Below are positions 47,801 through 56,712 of a stretch of 64,000 nucleotides of DNA, in pieces. The stretch covers positions 117,739-181,738 of the forward strand of contig JAJYUL010000002.1 in assembly GCA_021792555.1 (NCBI GenBank), in the 5' to 3' direction. The translations under genes were made by a program, and so were the position numbers. The notes under the pieces are model-generated. The model was not told where the DNA came from, did not search any database, and saw only the letters and a program-made list of their open reading frames with translations. Source of the DNA: Pseudomonadota bacterium (GTDB lineage Bacteria; Pseudomonadota; Gammaproteobacteria; Steroidobacterales; Steroidobacteraceae). Position 1 is the stretch's first letter; the number at the start of each line of letters is the position of its first letter.

Positions 47801-48937
47801 TCAGTGTTCCTGCGGCGAGGGGTTGGGATTGTTGAGCGGCTGGACGCTGTTGTTGACGACGACGGCCGAGCCGTTCTTCAGCTTCAGCTGCCCGCTGGTC
47901 ACGATGACCTCCCCGGCCTTGATCCCCTTCAGCACCGCGACCTGATCGCCGCGCGTGGGGCCGAGGGTCACGAACACCTGCTCGACGGTCGCGGGCGCCT
48001 TGGGACCGGCGCCCCGGCGCACCACGAACACGGTATCGCCGTAGGGGTTGTAGGTGATGGCCGTCTGCGGCAGGGTCAGGTAGCGGCGCTTGCGGCCCGA
48101 CTGCACCGCCGTGTCCACGAACATGCCCGGGCGCAGCAGCCGCGCCGGATTGGCGATGGTGGCCTCGGCCTCGAAATTGCGCGTCGAAGGATTGACCAGC
48201 GAATCGATGGAGGTGATCCGTCCGGTGAAGACCTTGCCCGGGAACGCGCTGGTCGTCACGTCGGTCAGAGCACCGAGGTGCACGCGCGATAGGTCGCTCT
48301 GCGGCAGATAGAAATCCACGAAGATCGGATCGAGCGACTCCAAGCTCACGATCGCGGTGCCGGGCTGCAGATACTCGCCCGGATTGACGGTGGTGATGCC
48401 GAGCCGGCCGTTGAACGGCGCGCGCACGGTCTTTTCGGCCACGAGCGCCGCCTGCGCCTTGACTTGCGCCGCGGCACTCTTCCAGTCGGCCGTGGCCGCA
48501 TCGAGCGTCGCCTTGCCGATGGCCTGGGCCTTGTACTGGATGATGTCGCGCTGATAGGTCAGCGCCGCGTAATGCGCGGCCGCCTGCAGCGAATGCAACT
48601 GCGCGATGTCGGGGGCGGCGTTGAGCTGCACCAGAACCTGTCCGGCGCGGGCGGCCTCACCGGACTTGAAGTCCACGCTCACCACCAGCCCGGCCACCTG
48701 CGTGGTCACCTCGACGCCGTGCACGGCGCGCAGGCTGCCGACCGCGGTGACTTGCGGCTGCCAGGTCGAGTAATGCACCGCCGCGGTGCTCACGGTCTGC
48801 GGCTGCTCGGCATTCTTCACCATGAACTGGTGAATGAAATGCGCCTTGATGGCGTTCCAGGCCGTCACTCCACCCAGCACGAGCGCCATTGCGACGAGCA
48901 CGATGACCAGCCGCCACCACATCACGCGTTTGTCCAC
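47801..48937 (-). CDS. RND efflux periplasmic adaptor (membrane fusion protein)
   Basis: A 378-residue HlyD/AcrA-family adaptor with an N-terminal membrane anchor (LVIVLVAMALVLGGVTAWNA). The lipoyl half-motifs VTTQVAGLVVSVDFKSGEA and TVRAPFNGRLGITTVNPGEY flank a coiled-coil hairpin at about 110-180. A beta-barrel domain follows, and the C-terminus is Asn/Pro-rich. The start is taken as GTG 48937, with AGGAG about ten bases upstream; ATG 48922 is an alternative. It links the RND permease to an outer-membrane channel. Confidence 0.9.
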   Translation of the reverse strand: MDKRVMWWRLVIVLVAMALVLGGVTAWNAIKAHFIHQFMVKNAEQPQTVSTAAVHYSTWQPQVTAVGSLRAVHGVEVTTQVAGLVVSVDFKSGEAARAGQVLVQLNAAPDIAQLHSLQAAAHYAALTYQRDIIQYKAQAIGKATLDAATADWKSAAAQVKAQAALVAEKTVRAPFNGRLGITTVNPGEYLQPGTAIVSLESLDPIFVDFYLPQSDLSRVHLGALTDVTTSAFPGKVFTGRITSIDSLVNPSTRNFEAEATIANPARLLRPGMFVDTAVQSGRKRRYLTLPQTAITYNPYGDTVFVVRRGAGPKAPATVEQVFVTLGPTRGDQVAVLKGIKAGEVIVTSGQLKLKNGSAVVVNNSVQPLNNPNPSPQEH

Positions 48938-49117
48938 GACTCCCAATCTCCTGTGTACTCGCGCGGGGGTGCGCGCGCGGCCCGGCCGCCCGACTCGGGC
49001 CACCGGACCGCGCGAGGCGCATCCGCAGGGGTATAGGCTACTATTTTAACAACAACGCCGCCCCGCCCGGCTCGATTCGCCGCAGCGCGCGGTACGCTCG
49101 TCGCGCCCGGCAGGACG

Positions 49118-49145
49118 GCCTCTCCCGTAAGAGAGAGGGGGAGGC
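49118..49145. other. GC-rich hairpin downstream of the 49.2-49.7 kb gene
   Basis: GCCTCTCCC (49118-49126) pairs with GGGGGAGGC (49137-49145), nine pairs with one wobble and a ten-base loop. There is no T-run on either side, so it is a weak terminator candidate or a dispersed repeat. It begins 15 bases after the stop of the leftward secreted-protein gene. Confidence 0.35.
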
Positions 49146-49159
49146 TGAGAGGTGGCGGG

Positions 49160-49687
49160 CTAGAGGCGCAGTTCGGCGATGCGGGACTGCCGGCGGCGCT
49201 GGATTTCCGCGTCGAAGGACTTGCGCAGCAGCGCGGTGGCCTGCAGCCGGCCGGCGAGTGCAAAGCGCGTGAACGCGAAGCCGCCCCCGTTCAAGGGCAC
49301 CGCGAAGGCGATGCGCCGGGCGTGCGCGATGCTGGCCTCGAGCTTCTTGCGGTTCATCAGCGCCATGCCGTAAGTGTGGCCGCCGAGCGCCCCGACGCAG
49401 AAGATCGCGATGGGGTTGGCGCCGGCTGCGGAATTGGCGAGCACCGGATAGACGTCCCCGAAGCGGCACGGCGTGTGCACCGCGAGCAGCCAGTGGCACG
49501 AGCCCGATTTGAACGCGCAGAACTCCCCGAACACCTCCCCGCGCCGATTGGCCGTCGCGGCGTAGGTGTAGTGACCGTCGGCGGTGGTGGCCACCCGCCA
49601 CTGTCCAAAAGTCAGCGAGGCGGCCATCGCCGGCGCGGCCGCCAAGAGCAGCAGCGCGAGCAGCATCGTGCCATAGGTTTTTCTCAT
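49160..49687 (-). CDS. uncharacterised secreted protein
   Basis: 175 residues from ATG 49687 with a classic signal peptide (MRKTYGTMLLALLLLAAAPA, then MAA). The mature part begins SLTFGQWRVATTADGHYTYA and has four cysteines: in FGEFCAFKSGSCHW, TPCRF and IFCVG. It shows a faint resemblance to invasion-associated locus B (IalB) proteins, not enough to name it. The C-terminal stretch is Arg/Gln-rich (RRRQSRIAELRL). It is likely periplasmic and is not obviously tied to the neighbouring pump or cyd genes. Confidence 0.7.
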   Translation of the reverse strand: MRKTYGTMLLALLLLAAAPAMAASLTFGQWRVATTADGHYTYAATANRRGEVFGEFCAFKSGSCHWLLAVHTPCRFGDVYPVLANSAAGANPIAIFCVGALGGHTYGMALMNRKKLEASIAHARRIAFAVPLNGGGFAFTRFALAGRLQATALLRKSFDAEIQRRRQSRIAELRL

Positions 49688-49846
49688 TCTGATCTCCCGG
49701 GTCGGCCGTGCAGGCCGTGCGCCAGGGGCCTGTGATGAGTCTGAAGCCCCGATCTGGCGCCGCTGACGCGTGCGAGCTTCTGTTTTTGTGAATTTACTCC
49801 TTGATTTTGTCCGCGCCAATGCCGTAGGCGACATATTCCGGCGCAT

Positions 49847-51568
49847 TCAGCGGCCGCCTTCTGCGGCCAGATACTCGCCCACCGGCATGCGCGCGCGCAC
49901 CCTGCCCGCCTCCATCACCACCACCTCCTCGATGAGCTCGGCCAGTCCGCTCAGCCGGTGCGTAATGAGCAGCAGCGTCCGGCCGCGACCCGCGGCATCG
50001 AGCGCGGCATACAGATCGCGCGCGGTGCGCGCATCCAAGCCCTCCGTCGGCTCATCGAGCACCAGCACCGGAGCGTCCTGCAGCAGCGCCCGGGCAATGG
50101 CGATGCGGCGCGCCTCGCCGCCCGAGACGAGTGCGCCCCCCTCGCCGAGCAGCGTGTCGTACCCCTGCGGCAGGGAGGCCACGAACGGATCCAACTGCGC
50201 GAGGCTGACGGCGCGCTCGATCGCAGCGGCGCTCGCATCCGGCGCGGCGAGCAGCAGGTTCTCGAGCAGCGACAGATTGAACAGCGTGGTCTGCTGGGCG
50301 ATGACCGCGATCCGCCGCCGCAGCGCATCCCCGGGCAGCGCCTGCACGGACTGTCCGCCGAACAGCACGCGCCCCTGCTGCAGCGGGTAGAACTTCAAGA
50401 GCGCGCCGAGCAGCGAGCTCTTACCTGCCCCGGAGGCGCCCACCACCGCGACGCGCGCCCCGGCGGGCAGCACCAGATCGACGCCCTCGAGCGCCCAGGG
50501 CAGTTGCGGCGAGTAGCGCAGGTGCGCATTCTCGAACGCGATCTCGTACGCCGGCGGCATCGGCGTCCCGCTCGACGGCTCGGTGAAGCACGGCGGCGTG
50601 TCGGCAAGATCGAACACGCGGGCACTGGCGAGGAGCGTGGCCCGCCATTGCGCCAGCGCCTCCCCGAGCGGCGCGATCACATCAAACAGCGCCAGCGTCA
50701 GCAGCGAGAGCATCACGAGCTGCGGCGGCGCAAGAGCGCCGCGATGCACCGCCGCGAGCCCCACCACCAGCACTCCAAGGAGCGTCAGCTGCGCGAGCAG
50801 GCCCACGACGCCGCTGCCGACCGCCTGCACGCTGTCGATGCGAGTGCGGCGCGAATCGAGCTGAGCGGCGAGCGCCTCGACGCGCGCGTTGTGCGCCGCC
50901 ACGGCGCCCCAGGCGAGCAGCTCGCTGTGACCGCGCAGCGCATCGAGCAGCATCCCGCGCAGCGCCGCAGACTCGCGCACCGCCAGCTCCGAAGCGCGCG
51001 CCGCGCGCCGCTCGATCCACGCGGGCAGCAGCACTCCCGCGAGCACCGCCCCGAGCAGCAGCGGCAGCGCCGCAAGCGGCAGCACGATGAGCGTCAGCAG
51101 CAGCGCCGCGCCCGTACTCAGCAGGGCCACCGCGGCCGGCACCAGCACGGACAGATAAAAATGCTCGAGCGCATCGACATCGGCGCGCAGGCGGGCGAAC
51201 AGCTCCCCGCTGCGCAGCGCCGCGAGGCGCGCCGGCGCGAGCGGAATCAACCGCCGGAACAGCCAGGCGCGCAGTCCGGCCAGGCCGCGCAGCGTCGCCT
51301 CGTGCGTCACGAGGCGCTCGCCGTAGCGACCGCCGCTGCGCACAATGGCGAATGCGCGAATCGCCGCCGCCGGAGTGAAGTAATTGATGGCGAGCCCGCC
51401 AGCGCCCGCCAGCGCCATCGCAGCGATGAACCAGCCCGAGACGGCCATCAGGCCGATGGCCGCGAGCGCGGCGAGCAGCGCGAGCGCCGCCCCCCCGGCC
51501 ATCCAGCCGCGATACGGACGCTGCACCGCAAGCAGCCGCCGCAGCGCCGGTGACAGAGGCGATCTCAC
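49847..51568 (-). CDS. cydC: CydC, ABC exporter subunit for bd-oxidase assembly
   Basis: A 573-residue membrane-plus-ATPase fusion of the CydDC glutathione/cysteine exporter. Transmembrane domain to about residue 320. ATPase with Walker A VVGASGAGKSSLLGAL, signature LVSGGEARRIAIARALL (slightly degenerate as is usual in CydC) and Walker B VLVLDEPTEGLDA. CydDC exports reduced thiols to the periplasm and is needed to mature cytochrome bd. Its ATG overlaps the cydD stop by four bases. It is the last gene of cydA-cydB-cydX-cydD-cydC. Confidence 0.92.
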   Translation of the reverse strand: MRSPLSPALRRLLAVQRPYRGWMAGGAALALLAALAAIGLMAVSGWFIAAMALAGAGGLAINYFTPAAAIRAFAIVRSGGRYGERLVTHEATLRGLAGLRAWLFRRLIPLAPARLAALRSGELFARLRADVDALEHFYLSVLVPAAVALLSTGAALLLTLIVLPLAALPLLLGAVLAGVLLPAWIERRAARASELAVRESAALRGMLLDALRGHSELLAWGAVAAHNARVEALAAQLDSRRTRIDSVQAVGSGVVGLLAQLTLLGVLVVGLAAVHRGALAPPQLVMLSLLTLALFDVIAPLGEALAQWRATLLASARVFDLADTPPCFTEPSSGTPMPPAYEIAFENAHLRYSPQLPWALEGVDLVLPAGARVAVVGASGAGKSSLLGALLKFYPLQQGRVLFGGQSVQALPGDALRRRIAVIAQQTTLFNLSLLENLLLAAPDASAAAIERAVSLAQLDPFVASLPQGYDTLLGEGGALVSGGEARRIAIARALLQDAPVLVLDEPTEGLDARTARDLYAALDAAGRGRTLLLITHRLSGLAELIEEVVVMEAGRVRARMPVGEYLAAEGGR

Positions 51569-53349
51569 GGCCGCTCCGCCTGCAGCAGCGCGGCATAGGC
51601 GCCCCGCGCACGCGCCAGCTCGGCCGGCACGCCCTGCTCGATCACGCGCCCTTCGCGCAGGACCGCCACCCAGTCCGCCGAGCGCGCCGCGCTCAGCCGG
51701 TGCGCGACCAGCAGCACGGTCCGTGTCGCGGCGGCTGCGCCGATCATCGTCTCCACGGCGCGGGCGCTCGCCGGATCGAGGTGGGCCGTCGGCTCATCGA
51801 GCAGCCAGACCCGCGCCTGCTCGCGCAGCAGCGCGCGCGCGAGAGCCAGTCGCTGCAACTCTCCGCCCGAGAGGCCGAGTCCGCGCTCCCCGAGGGGTGT
51901 CTCCCACCCCTGCGGAAGGCGTTCGAGCACCGCGCCGAGACCGCTGCGCTCGGCGGCCCGCTGCAGTGCCCCGGCGTCGGCGCCCGGCGCGGCCAACAGC
52001 AGGTTCTCGCGCACAGTGCCCTCGAACACATGCGCCTGCTGCGGCACCCAGGCCACGCGTGCGCGCCACTGCGCCGGATCGAGTTCCCCGAGTTCGACTC
52101 CGTCGACCCAGACATGGCCGCTGTACGGTGCGGCAAAGCCCAATAGCACGCTGAGCAGCGTCGTCTTGCCCGCGCCGCTCGTACCGACGAGCGCGGTCAC
52201 TTTGCGCGCCGGCACCTGCAGGGTGCACTCCCTCAGCACCGCGCCGCGTCCGCTGTGCACGTAGCCGATGCGTTCGATCCGGATCTCGGGCGCCGAGTCA
52301 CCCATCGCCCGGAAGCTGCCGGCGCGCGCCGCGGCGCCGAGGGGCGCGACGGCATCGAGCCTCGAGAGCTGCTGCGCCGCGGCCAGAGCGTCCATGCGCG
52401 TGTGGCGCAGGCCGCCGAGCGCGCGCAGCGGCAGATAGAACTCCGGGGCGAGCAGCAGGACGAACAGCCCGGCGCGCAGGTGCAGCTCGCCCCACAACAG
52501 GCGAAAGCCGATCAGCACCGCGACCACCGCGATGCTGACGGTGGCAAAGAATTCCAGCACCAGCGCCGAGAGGAACGCGACGCGCAGCACCTGCATGGTG
52601 AGCGCGCGGTACTCCTCGCCTTCCCCGTCCAAGTGCGCCGCGAAGCGCTCCGCGGCGCCCAGCTGGCGCAGCGTCACCAGCCCGCCGAGCGCCTCGATGA
52701 ACGCCGCCCCGAGGCGCGTCAGCTGTCCGTAGCGGCGCTCGCTCGCGCGTGCGGCGGCCCTGCCCACCAACACCATGAACAGCGGAATGAGCGGCGCGGT
52801 GAGCAGCAGAATCATCCCCGAGACCCAGTCCGCCGGAAACACGAACAGCGCGAGCAGCGGCGGAATGAGCGCGGCGGAGGCGGCCTGCGGCAGATAGCGG
52901 GCGAAATACGCCAGCACCGCCTCGATGCCATCGACCAGCCGGGTGATCAGGTCCCCGCTCGCCTGGGTGCGCAGGCCGTACGGGCCGAGCGCCTGCGCGC
53001 CGCGCAGCACTCGCGAGCGCAGGCCGGCGCCGAGCTGCTGCGCCGCGCCGAAGGCGGTGTGCCGCGCCCGCACGCTCAGGGCCAGCCGCAGCGGCGCGAG
53101 CACGAGCAGCGCGAGCCACTGCGGCCAGAGCCGCGCGAGCGGCGCGTGCGCGAACAGCGCGGCGGCGAGGATCCCCGAGAGCAGCCACGCCTGCCCCACC
53201 AGCGCCAGCGCCTGCAGAGCGCTCAGCGCTGCGGCGCGACCGAGAGGGGCGCGGATCTGCCGCGCCTCTCGCCGCAGCCACTCGGCAGCCGCCGTTTCGG
53301 GGCCGGCCCCGGGCGGGGCCGCCTCCCGCGTGTCGGTTCGACCCGTCAG
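51565..53349 (-). CDS. cydD: CydD, ABC exporter subunit for bd-oxidase assembly
   Basis: Partner of CydC, about 594 residues. The conserved N-terminal segment EWLRREARQIRAPLGRAAAL lies about 25 codons inside; ATPase motifs are VGTSGAGKTTLLSVL, LGLSGGELQRLALARALL and VWLLDEPTAHLDP. No ATG, GTG or TTG occurs between the upstream ATG 53472 and the conserved region. The likely start is CTG 53349, which overlaps the TGA of the cydX-like gene (CTGA), implying coupled re-initiation at a non-AUG codon. Starting at 53472 would add 41 residues that overlap cydX out of frame. Confidence 0.88.
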   Translation of the reverse strand: MTGRTDTREAAPPGAGPETAAAEWLRREARQIRAPLGRAAALSALQALALVGQAWLLSGILAAALFAHAPLARLWPQWLALLVLAPLRLALSVRARHTAFGAAQQLGAGLRSRVLRGAQALGPYGLRTQASGDLITRLVDGIEAVLAYFARYLPQAASAALIPPLLALFVFPADWVSGMILLLTAPLIPLFMVLVGRAAARASERRYGQLTRLGAAFIEALGGLVTLRQLGAAERFAAHLDGEGEEYRALTMQVLRVAFLSALVLEFFATVSIAVVAVLIGFRLLWGELHLRAGLFVLLLAPEFYLPLRALGGLRHTRMDALAAAQQLSRLDAVAPLGAAARAGSFRAMGDSAPEIRIERIGYVHSGRGAVLRECTLQVPARKVTALVGTSGAGKTTLLSVLLGFAAPYSGHVWVDGVELGELDPAQWRARVAWVPQQAHVFEGTVRENLLLAAPGADAGALQRAAERSGLGAVLERLPQGWETPLGERGLGLSGGELQRLALARALLREQARVWLLDEPTAHLDPASARAVETMIGAAAATRTVLLVAHRLSAARSADWVAVLREGRVIEQGVPAELARARGAYAALLQAERP

Positions 53350-53558
53350 GATCGCTCGCGCTCGGCGGCGGCCCGCTCGGCAGCGTGCTCCTCCTGCGTA
53401 TCGAGCAGCGCGCCGCCTGCGGCACTGATCAGCACGATCATGGCGGTGCCGACCAGCCAGGCGAAATACCACGCGCCTCGTGCACCGAGGACGGCGGCGA
53501 GGAAAATCACCCCCACGGCGATGACCATGAACAGGACGAAATAAAAGAAGGTGCGCAT
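53346..53558 (-). CDS. cydX: CydX-like small subunit with extra N-terminal helix
   Basis: A 70-residue protein between cydB and cydD. Residues 30-54 read WYFAWLVGTAMIVLISAAGG and on, matching the WYFAW start of CydX, the single-helix subunit that stabilises haem in cytochrome bd. Ordinary CydX is about 37 residues and begins at that motif. Here about 28 residues precede it and form a second membrane helix (MRTFFYFVLFMVIAVGVIFL). A charged Glu/Ala tail ends the protein. GAGGAG precedes ATG 53558, and no internal start is available at the WYFAW motif, so the two helices form one chain. Confidence 0.8.
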   Translation of the reverse strand: MRTFFYFVLFMVIAVGVIFLAAVLGARGAWYFAWLVGTAMIVLISAAGGALLDTQEEHAAERAAAERERS

Positions 53559-53568
53559 GGGTGTCTCC

Positions 53569-54705
53569 TCAATACGCGTGCTCGTCGCCGTGAGTGATCT
53601 GCTCGGCGGTGACCTTGCCGCGCATCACCCAGAACGCCCAGCTGGTGTACCACAGGATCAGCGGCACGAAGAACACCGCGAAGCCGACCATCCAGGCGAG
53701 CGTCGTGCGGCTCGAGCTTGAATTCCACAGCGTCAGGCTCATCGACGGATCGGTGCTGGAGGGCAGCATGAACGGGAAGAGCGCCGCGCCCGCGGTGCCG
53801 ATGACGCCGATCCACGCGAGCGCGCCCAGCCACCAGCCCAGATGCGAGCGAGCGGCGCGCGCGGCGAGCAGCGCGCCGGCCATGCCGGCGAACCCGGCGA
53901 GCGGCAGCAGCCACAGCACCGGGTGCGCCGCGTAGTTCGCCAGCCATCCGCCCTGCACCACCGCGACGCTCTGCTGCAGGGGCGTCTGCGGCACGCCCGG
54001 GCCCGGTCCGCTGAGCAGCTGATATCCGCCGAGCGCATGCACCCAGATGCCGCAGAGCGCGAACAACGCGATCCCCACGCCGGCGCCGAGCTGAGCGAGC
54101 GTGCGGGCGCGCTGCAACAGCGCGCCCTCGGCGCCGTTCATCACGGTCAGCCCGCCCATCGTTACCGAGAGCGACAGCGCCAGCACGCCGGTCGCGATCG
54201 CAAACGGATTGAGCAGTCCGAGGAAACTGCCGGTGTAGTACGAGGTCATGTCCCAGGTGAAGTGAAAGGGCACGCCGTGGAACAGATTGCCGAAGGCCGC
54301 GCCGAAGACGATCATCGGCACGGCCCCGCTGATGAGAAACACCCAGTCCCAGACGTTGCGCCACGCGGGACTGGCGAGCTGGCTGCGGTACTCGAAGCCG
54401 AGCGGACGCATGATCATGGTCCACAGCAGCAGCAGCATCACCACGTAGAAGCCCGAGAACGCCGTGGCGTAGATCAGCGGAAACGCCGCGAAGATCGCCC
54501 CGCCGCCGAGAATGAACCAGACCTGGTTGCCGTCCCAGTGCGGTCCGATGATGTTGAGCGCGATGCGCCGCTCGACATCGGTGCGCCCGACGTAGCGCAG
54601 GATCGCGCCCACCCCCATGTCCATTCCGACCATGACGGCGAGCCCCATCAGCAGCACGCCGAGCAGCAGCCACCAGATCACCTGCAAAGTCGCATAGAGC
54701 TCCAT
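53569..54705 (-). CDS. cydB: cytochrome bd oxidase subunit II
   Basis: A 378-residue inner-membrane subunit that pairs with CydA. LYATLQVIWWLLLGVLLMGL begins the first helix, and GPHWDGNQVWFILGGGAIFA is the conserved family signature near residue 55. Further helices follow, ending in FAVFFVPLILWYTSWAFWVM. It lies 3 bases after cydA. With CydA it makes the high-affinity quinol oxidase used at low oxygen. Confidence 0.95.
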   Translation of the reverse strand: MELYATLQVIWWLLLGVLLMGLAVMVGMDMGVGAILRYVGRTDVERRIALNIIGPHWDGNQVWFILGGGAIFAAFPLIYATAFSGFYVVMLLLLWTMIMRPLGFEYRSQLASPAWRNVWDWVFLISGAVPMIVFGAAFGNLFHGVPFHFTWDMTSYYTGSFLGLLNPFAIATGVLALSLSVTMGGLTVMNGAEGALLQRARTLAQLGAGVGIALFALCGIWVHALGGYQLLSGPGPGVPQTPLQQSVAVVQGGWLANYAAHPVLWLLPLAGFAGMAGALLAARAARSHLGWWLGALAWIGVIGTAGAALFPFMLPSSTDPSMSLTLWNSSSSRTTLAWMVGFAVFFVPLILWYTSWAFWVMRGKVTAEQITHGDEHAY

Positions 54706-54708
54706 GAC

Positions 54709-56319
54709 TCAGCCCTCCAGTTTACCGCCGTAGGGAGCCGCCGGCGCCACACGCGGGGCGAGCGACGGGCGCGGCTGCGCGCTCGCTCCGCCCGAATCCC
54801 CGTGCACGGCGGGCCCGAGTTTGATCGCCCGCACCATCAGGTACATCTCCACCGCGATGAAGGCCGTGTAGAGCACCAGAAAGCCGATGAGCGAGAACGC
54901 CATGTACGCCACGCTGTGCGTCGAGGCGCTCATCCACGTCGGCAGCACATCGAACACCGTCCAGGGCTGGCGGCCGAGCTCGGCGACCAGCCAGCCGGCC
55001 TCGTTGGCGATGAACGGCACCGGGATCATCCACACACCCATCTTCAGCAGCCAGGTCTTGCGCTGGATCTTGTTGCGCAGCGTGTAGAGCACCGCGATCA
55101 CGAAGTAGGCGAGCATGAGCAGGCCGAGGGCCACCATGACCCGGAACGACCAGAACACCGCGGCCACCGGCGGCATGATGTCGCGCGCCGCCCGCTCCAT
55201 CTGCGCCGGCGTGACGTCGTTCAGATCCGGCGCGTAGCGCTGCACCAGAAACCCGTAGCCGAGGTCCTTGCGGTGCGCGTTGAACTCGGCGAGCGCCGCC
55301 GCGTTGCCCGGATCGCGCGCGAGCACCTTCAGCGCCTGCACCGCCGGTATGCCGCCCTCGATCTGCTGCACCGCGCGGCGCTCGAGCGCATCGGCGCCCG
55401 GCACCGTCCCGGAGAGCGAATGCGTCACGAGCAGCGACAGCAGATAGGGCACGCGCACCGCGCCCAAGTTCTCGCGCTTGGCCTGGCTCGGAAAGGCGAT
55501 CAGGTTGAACGGCATGGGCGCCGGCTCGGACTGCCACACCGCCTCCATGGCCGCGAGCTTGGTCGGCTGCACACGCGCATCGACGAAGCCGAGCGCATCG
55601 CCCAGGGTGATCACGGCGATCGTGGCCAGCACGCCGAAGAGGGCGGCCATGCGGAATGAGCGCTTGGCGAGGTCGACGTGGCGGTTGCGCAGCATGTAGT
55701 ACGCGCTCACGCCGGCGACGAAGATTGCCGCCGTGACGTAGCCGGCCACGCTGGTGTGCACGAACTTCGACTGCGCGTCTGGGTTGAAGATGAGCTGCTG
55801 GAAGCTCGTCAGCTGCATGCGCATGGTCAGCGGATCGAACGCCGCCCCGCGGGGATTCTGCATGAAGCTGTTGGCGACCAGGATCCACAGCGCCGAGAGG
55901 TTCGAACCGAAGGCCACCAGCCAAGTCACCGCCAGATGCTGTCCTCTGGAGAGTCGTTCCCAGCCGAACACCATCAGGCCGATGAAGGTCGACTCCATGA
56001 AGAAGGCCATCAGCCCCTCGATGGCGAGCGGCGCGCCGAAGATGTCGCCGACGAACCCGGAATAAAACGACCAGTTGGTGCCGAACTGAAACTCCATGGT
56101 CAGCCCGGTCGCGACTCCGAGCGCGAAGTTGATCATCAGCAGCTTGCCCCAGAAGCGGGCCATGTCCTTGTATATGGACTTGCCGGTCGTGACGTACACG
56201 GTCTCGATCGCGGCGAGCAGGAAGCTCAGCCCTAGCGTCAGCGGCACGAACAGGAAGTGATAGAGTGCGGTCGATGCGAACTGGATGCGCGACAGAGTGA
56301 CAACGGTTCCGTTAATCAT
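54709..56319 (-). CDS. cydA: cytochrome bd oxidase subunit I
   Basis: A 536-residue haem-carrying subunit: haem ligand His21 in TALYHFLFVPLTLGLSFLLA, the second His in KFVHTSVAGY (about 187), and the methionine in GLLMLAYF. The Q-loop between helices 6 and 7 is present (PFNLIAFPSQAKRENLGAVR). It oxidises ubiquinol or menaquinol and reduces O2 to water with high affinity, and is cyanide-tolerant. First gene of the cyd operon. A charged/Pro-rich C-terminal tail of about 35 residues is non-conserved. Confidence 0.96.
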   Translation of the reverse strand: MINGTVVTLSRIQFASTALYHFLFVPLTLGLSFLLAAIETVYVTTGKSIYKDMARFWGKLLMINFALGVATGLTMEFQFGTNWSFYSGFVGDIFGAPLAIEGLMAFFMESTFIGLMVFGWERLSRGQHLAVTWLVAFGSNLSALWILVANSFMQNPRGAAFDPLTMRMQLTSFQQLIFNPDAQSKFVHTSVAGYVTAAIFVAGVSAYYMLRNRHVDLAKRSFRMAALFGVLATIAVITLGDALGFVDARVQPTKLAAMEAVWQSEPAPMPFNLIAFPSQAKRENLGAVRVPYLLSLLVTHSLSGTVPGADALERRAVQQIEGGIPAVQALKVLARDPGNAAALAEFNAHRKDLGYGFLVQRYAPDLNDVTPAQMERAARDIMPPVAAVFWSFRVMVALGLLMLAYFVIAVLYTLRNKIQRKTWLLKMGVWMIPVPFIANEAGWLVAELGRQPWTVFDVLPTWMSASTHSVAYMAFSLIGFLVLYTAFIAVEMYLMVRAIKLGPAVHGDSGGASAQPRPSLAPRVAPAAPYGGKLEG

Positions 56320-56712
56320 CTTGGCTACCCTCTCGTGCGGCCGCGCACCGGCGCGGCGGCGGGCCCGGCCGACCCGGCCTCATCAATGACGGGACGCTCG
56401 CGCCCGTGACGGCCACGATCCCCATGGGGCGTGCCGGCAGGCGCGAGCGCCGCCGGGTGCAGAATGGCCCGCTGTGACATGACCGCGGCAGATTAGTACA
56501 GGAGCGGGCGCGCGGGGAATGCGGGTCCCTGCAGCGGCGGCTGCGGAAAATACCGACGTGCCATTCAGGCGCGGCCGCAGGCGCGGCAGTGCGCTTGAAA
56601 GCGGCGAGATTATTCGTGAGAATTCCCACGTCCGGTTGACATCCTCAATCCGGCGGAACGAGAGTCGGCCCGCAGCCCGACCACCCGGCAGGCGCCGCAG
56701 CGCGGTCAGCTG
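56320..56712. promoter_or_regulatory. divergent control region between cydA and the ECF sigma gene
   Basis: A 393-bp gap. It contains the imperfect dyad GTGAGAATTCCCAC (56616-56629; six of seven pairs) and a TTGACA (56636-56641) facing the sigma gene. A TACTAAT-type -10 candidate faces cydA around 56492-56498, which would give a leader of about 170 bases. A TTGAC...TCAA at 56636 resembles an FNR box but has one base too few between the halves. No firm regulator can be named. Confidence 0.35.

Noticed and set aside
44773..47835. Long open frame (over 1000 codons) antisense to the RND transporter gene
   Set aside because: It mirrors the high third-position GC of the real gene, has His/Arg/Gln-rich low-complexity translation and no family features. 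The same applies to the long antisense frames at 35249-38077, 27736-30171 and 7154-9202.
56636..56648. FNR box upstream of cydA (TTGAC...TCAA)
   Set aside because: The distance between TTGA and TCAA is five bases instead of six, so it is not a proper FNR dyad. It more likely just resembles a -35 facing the sigma gene.
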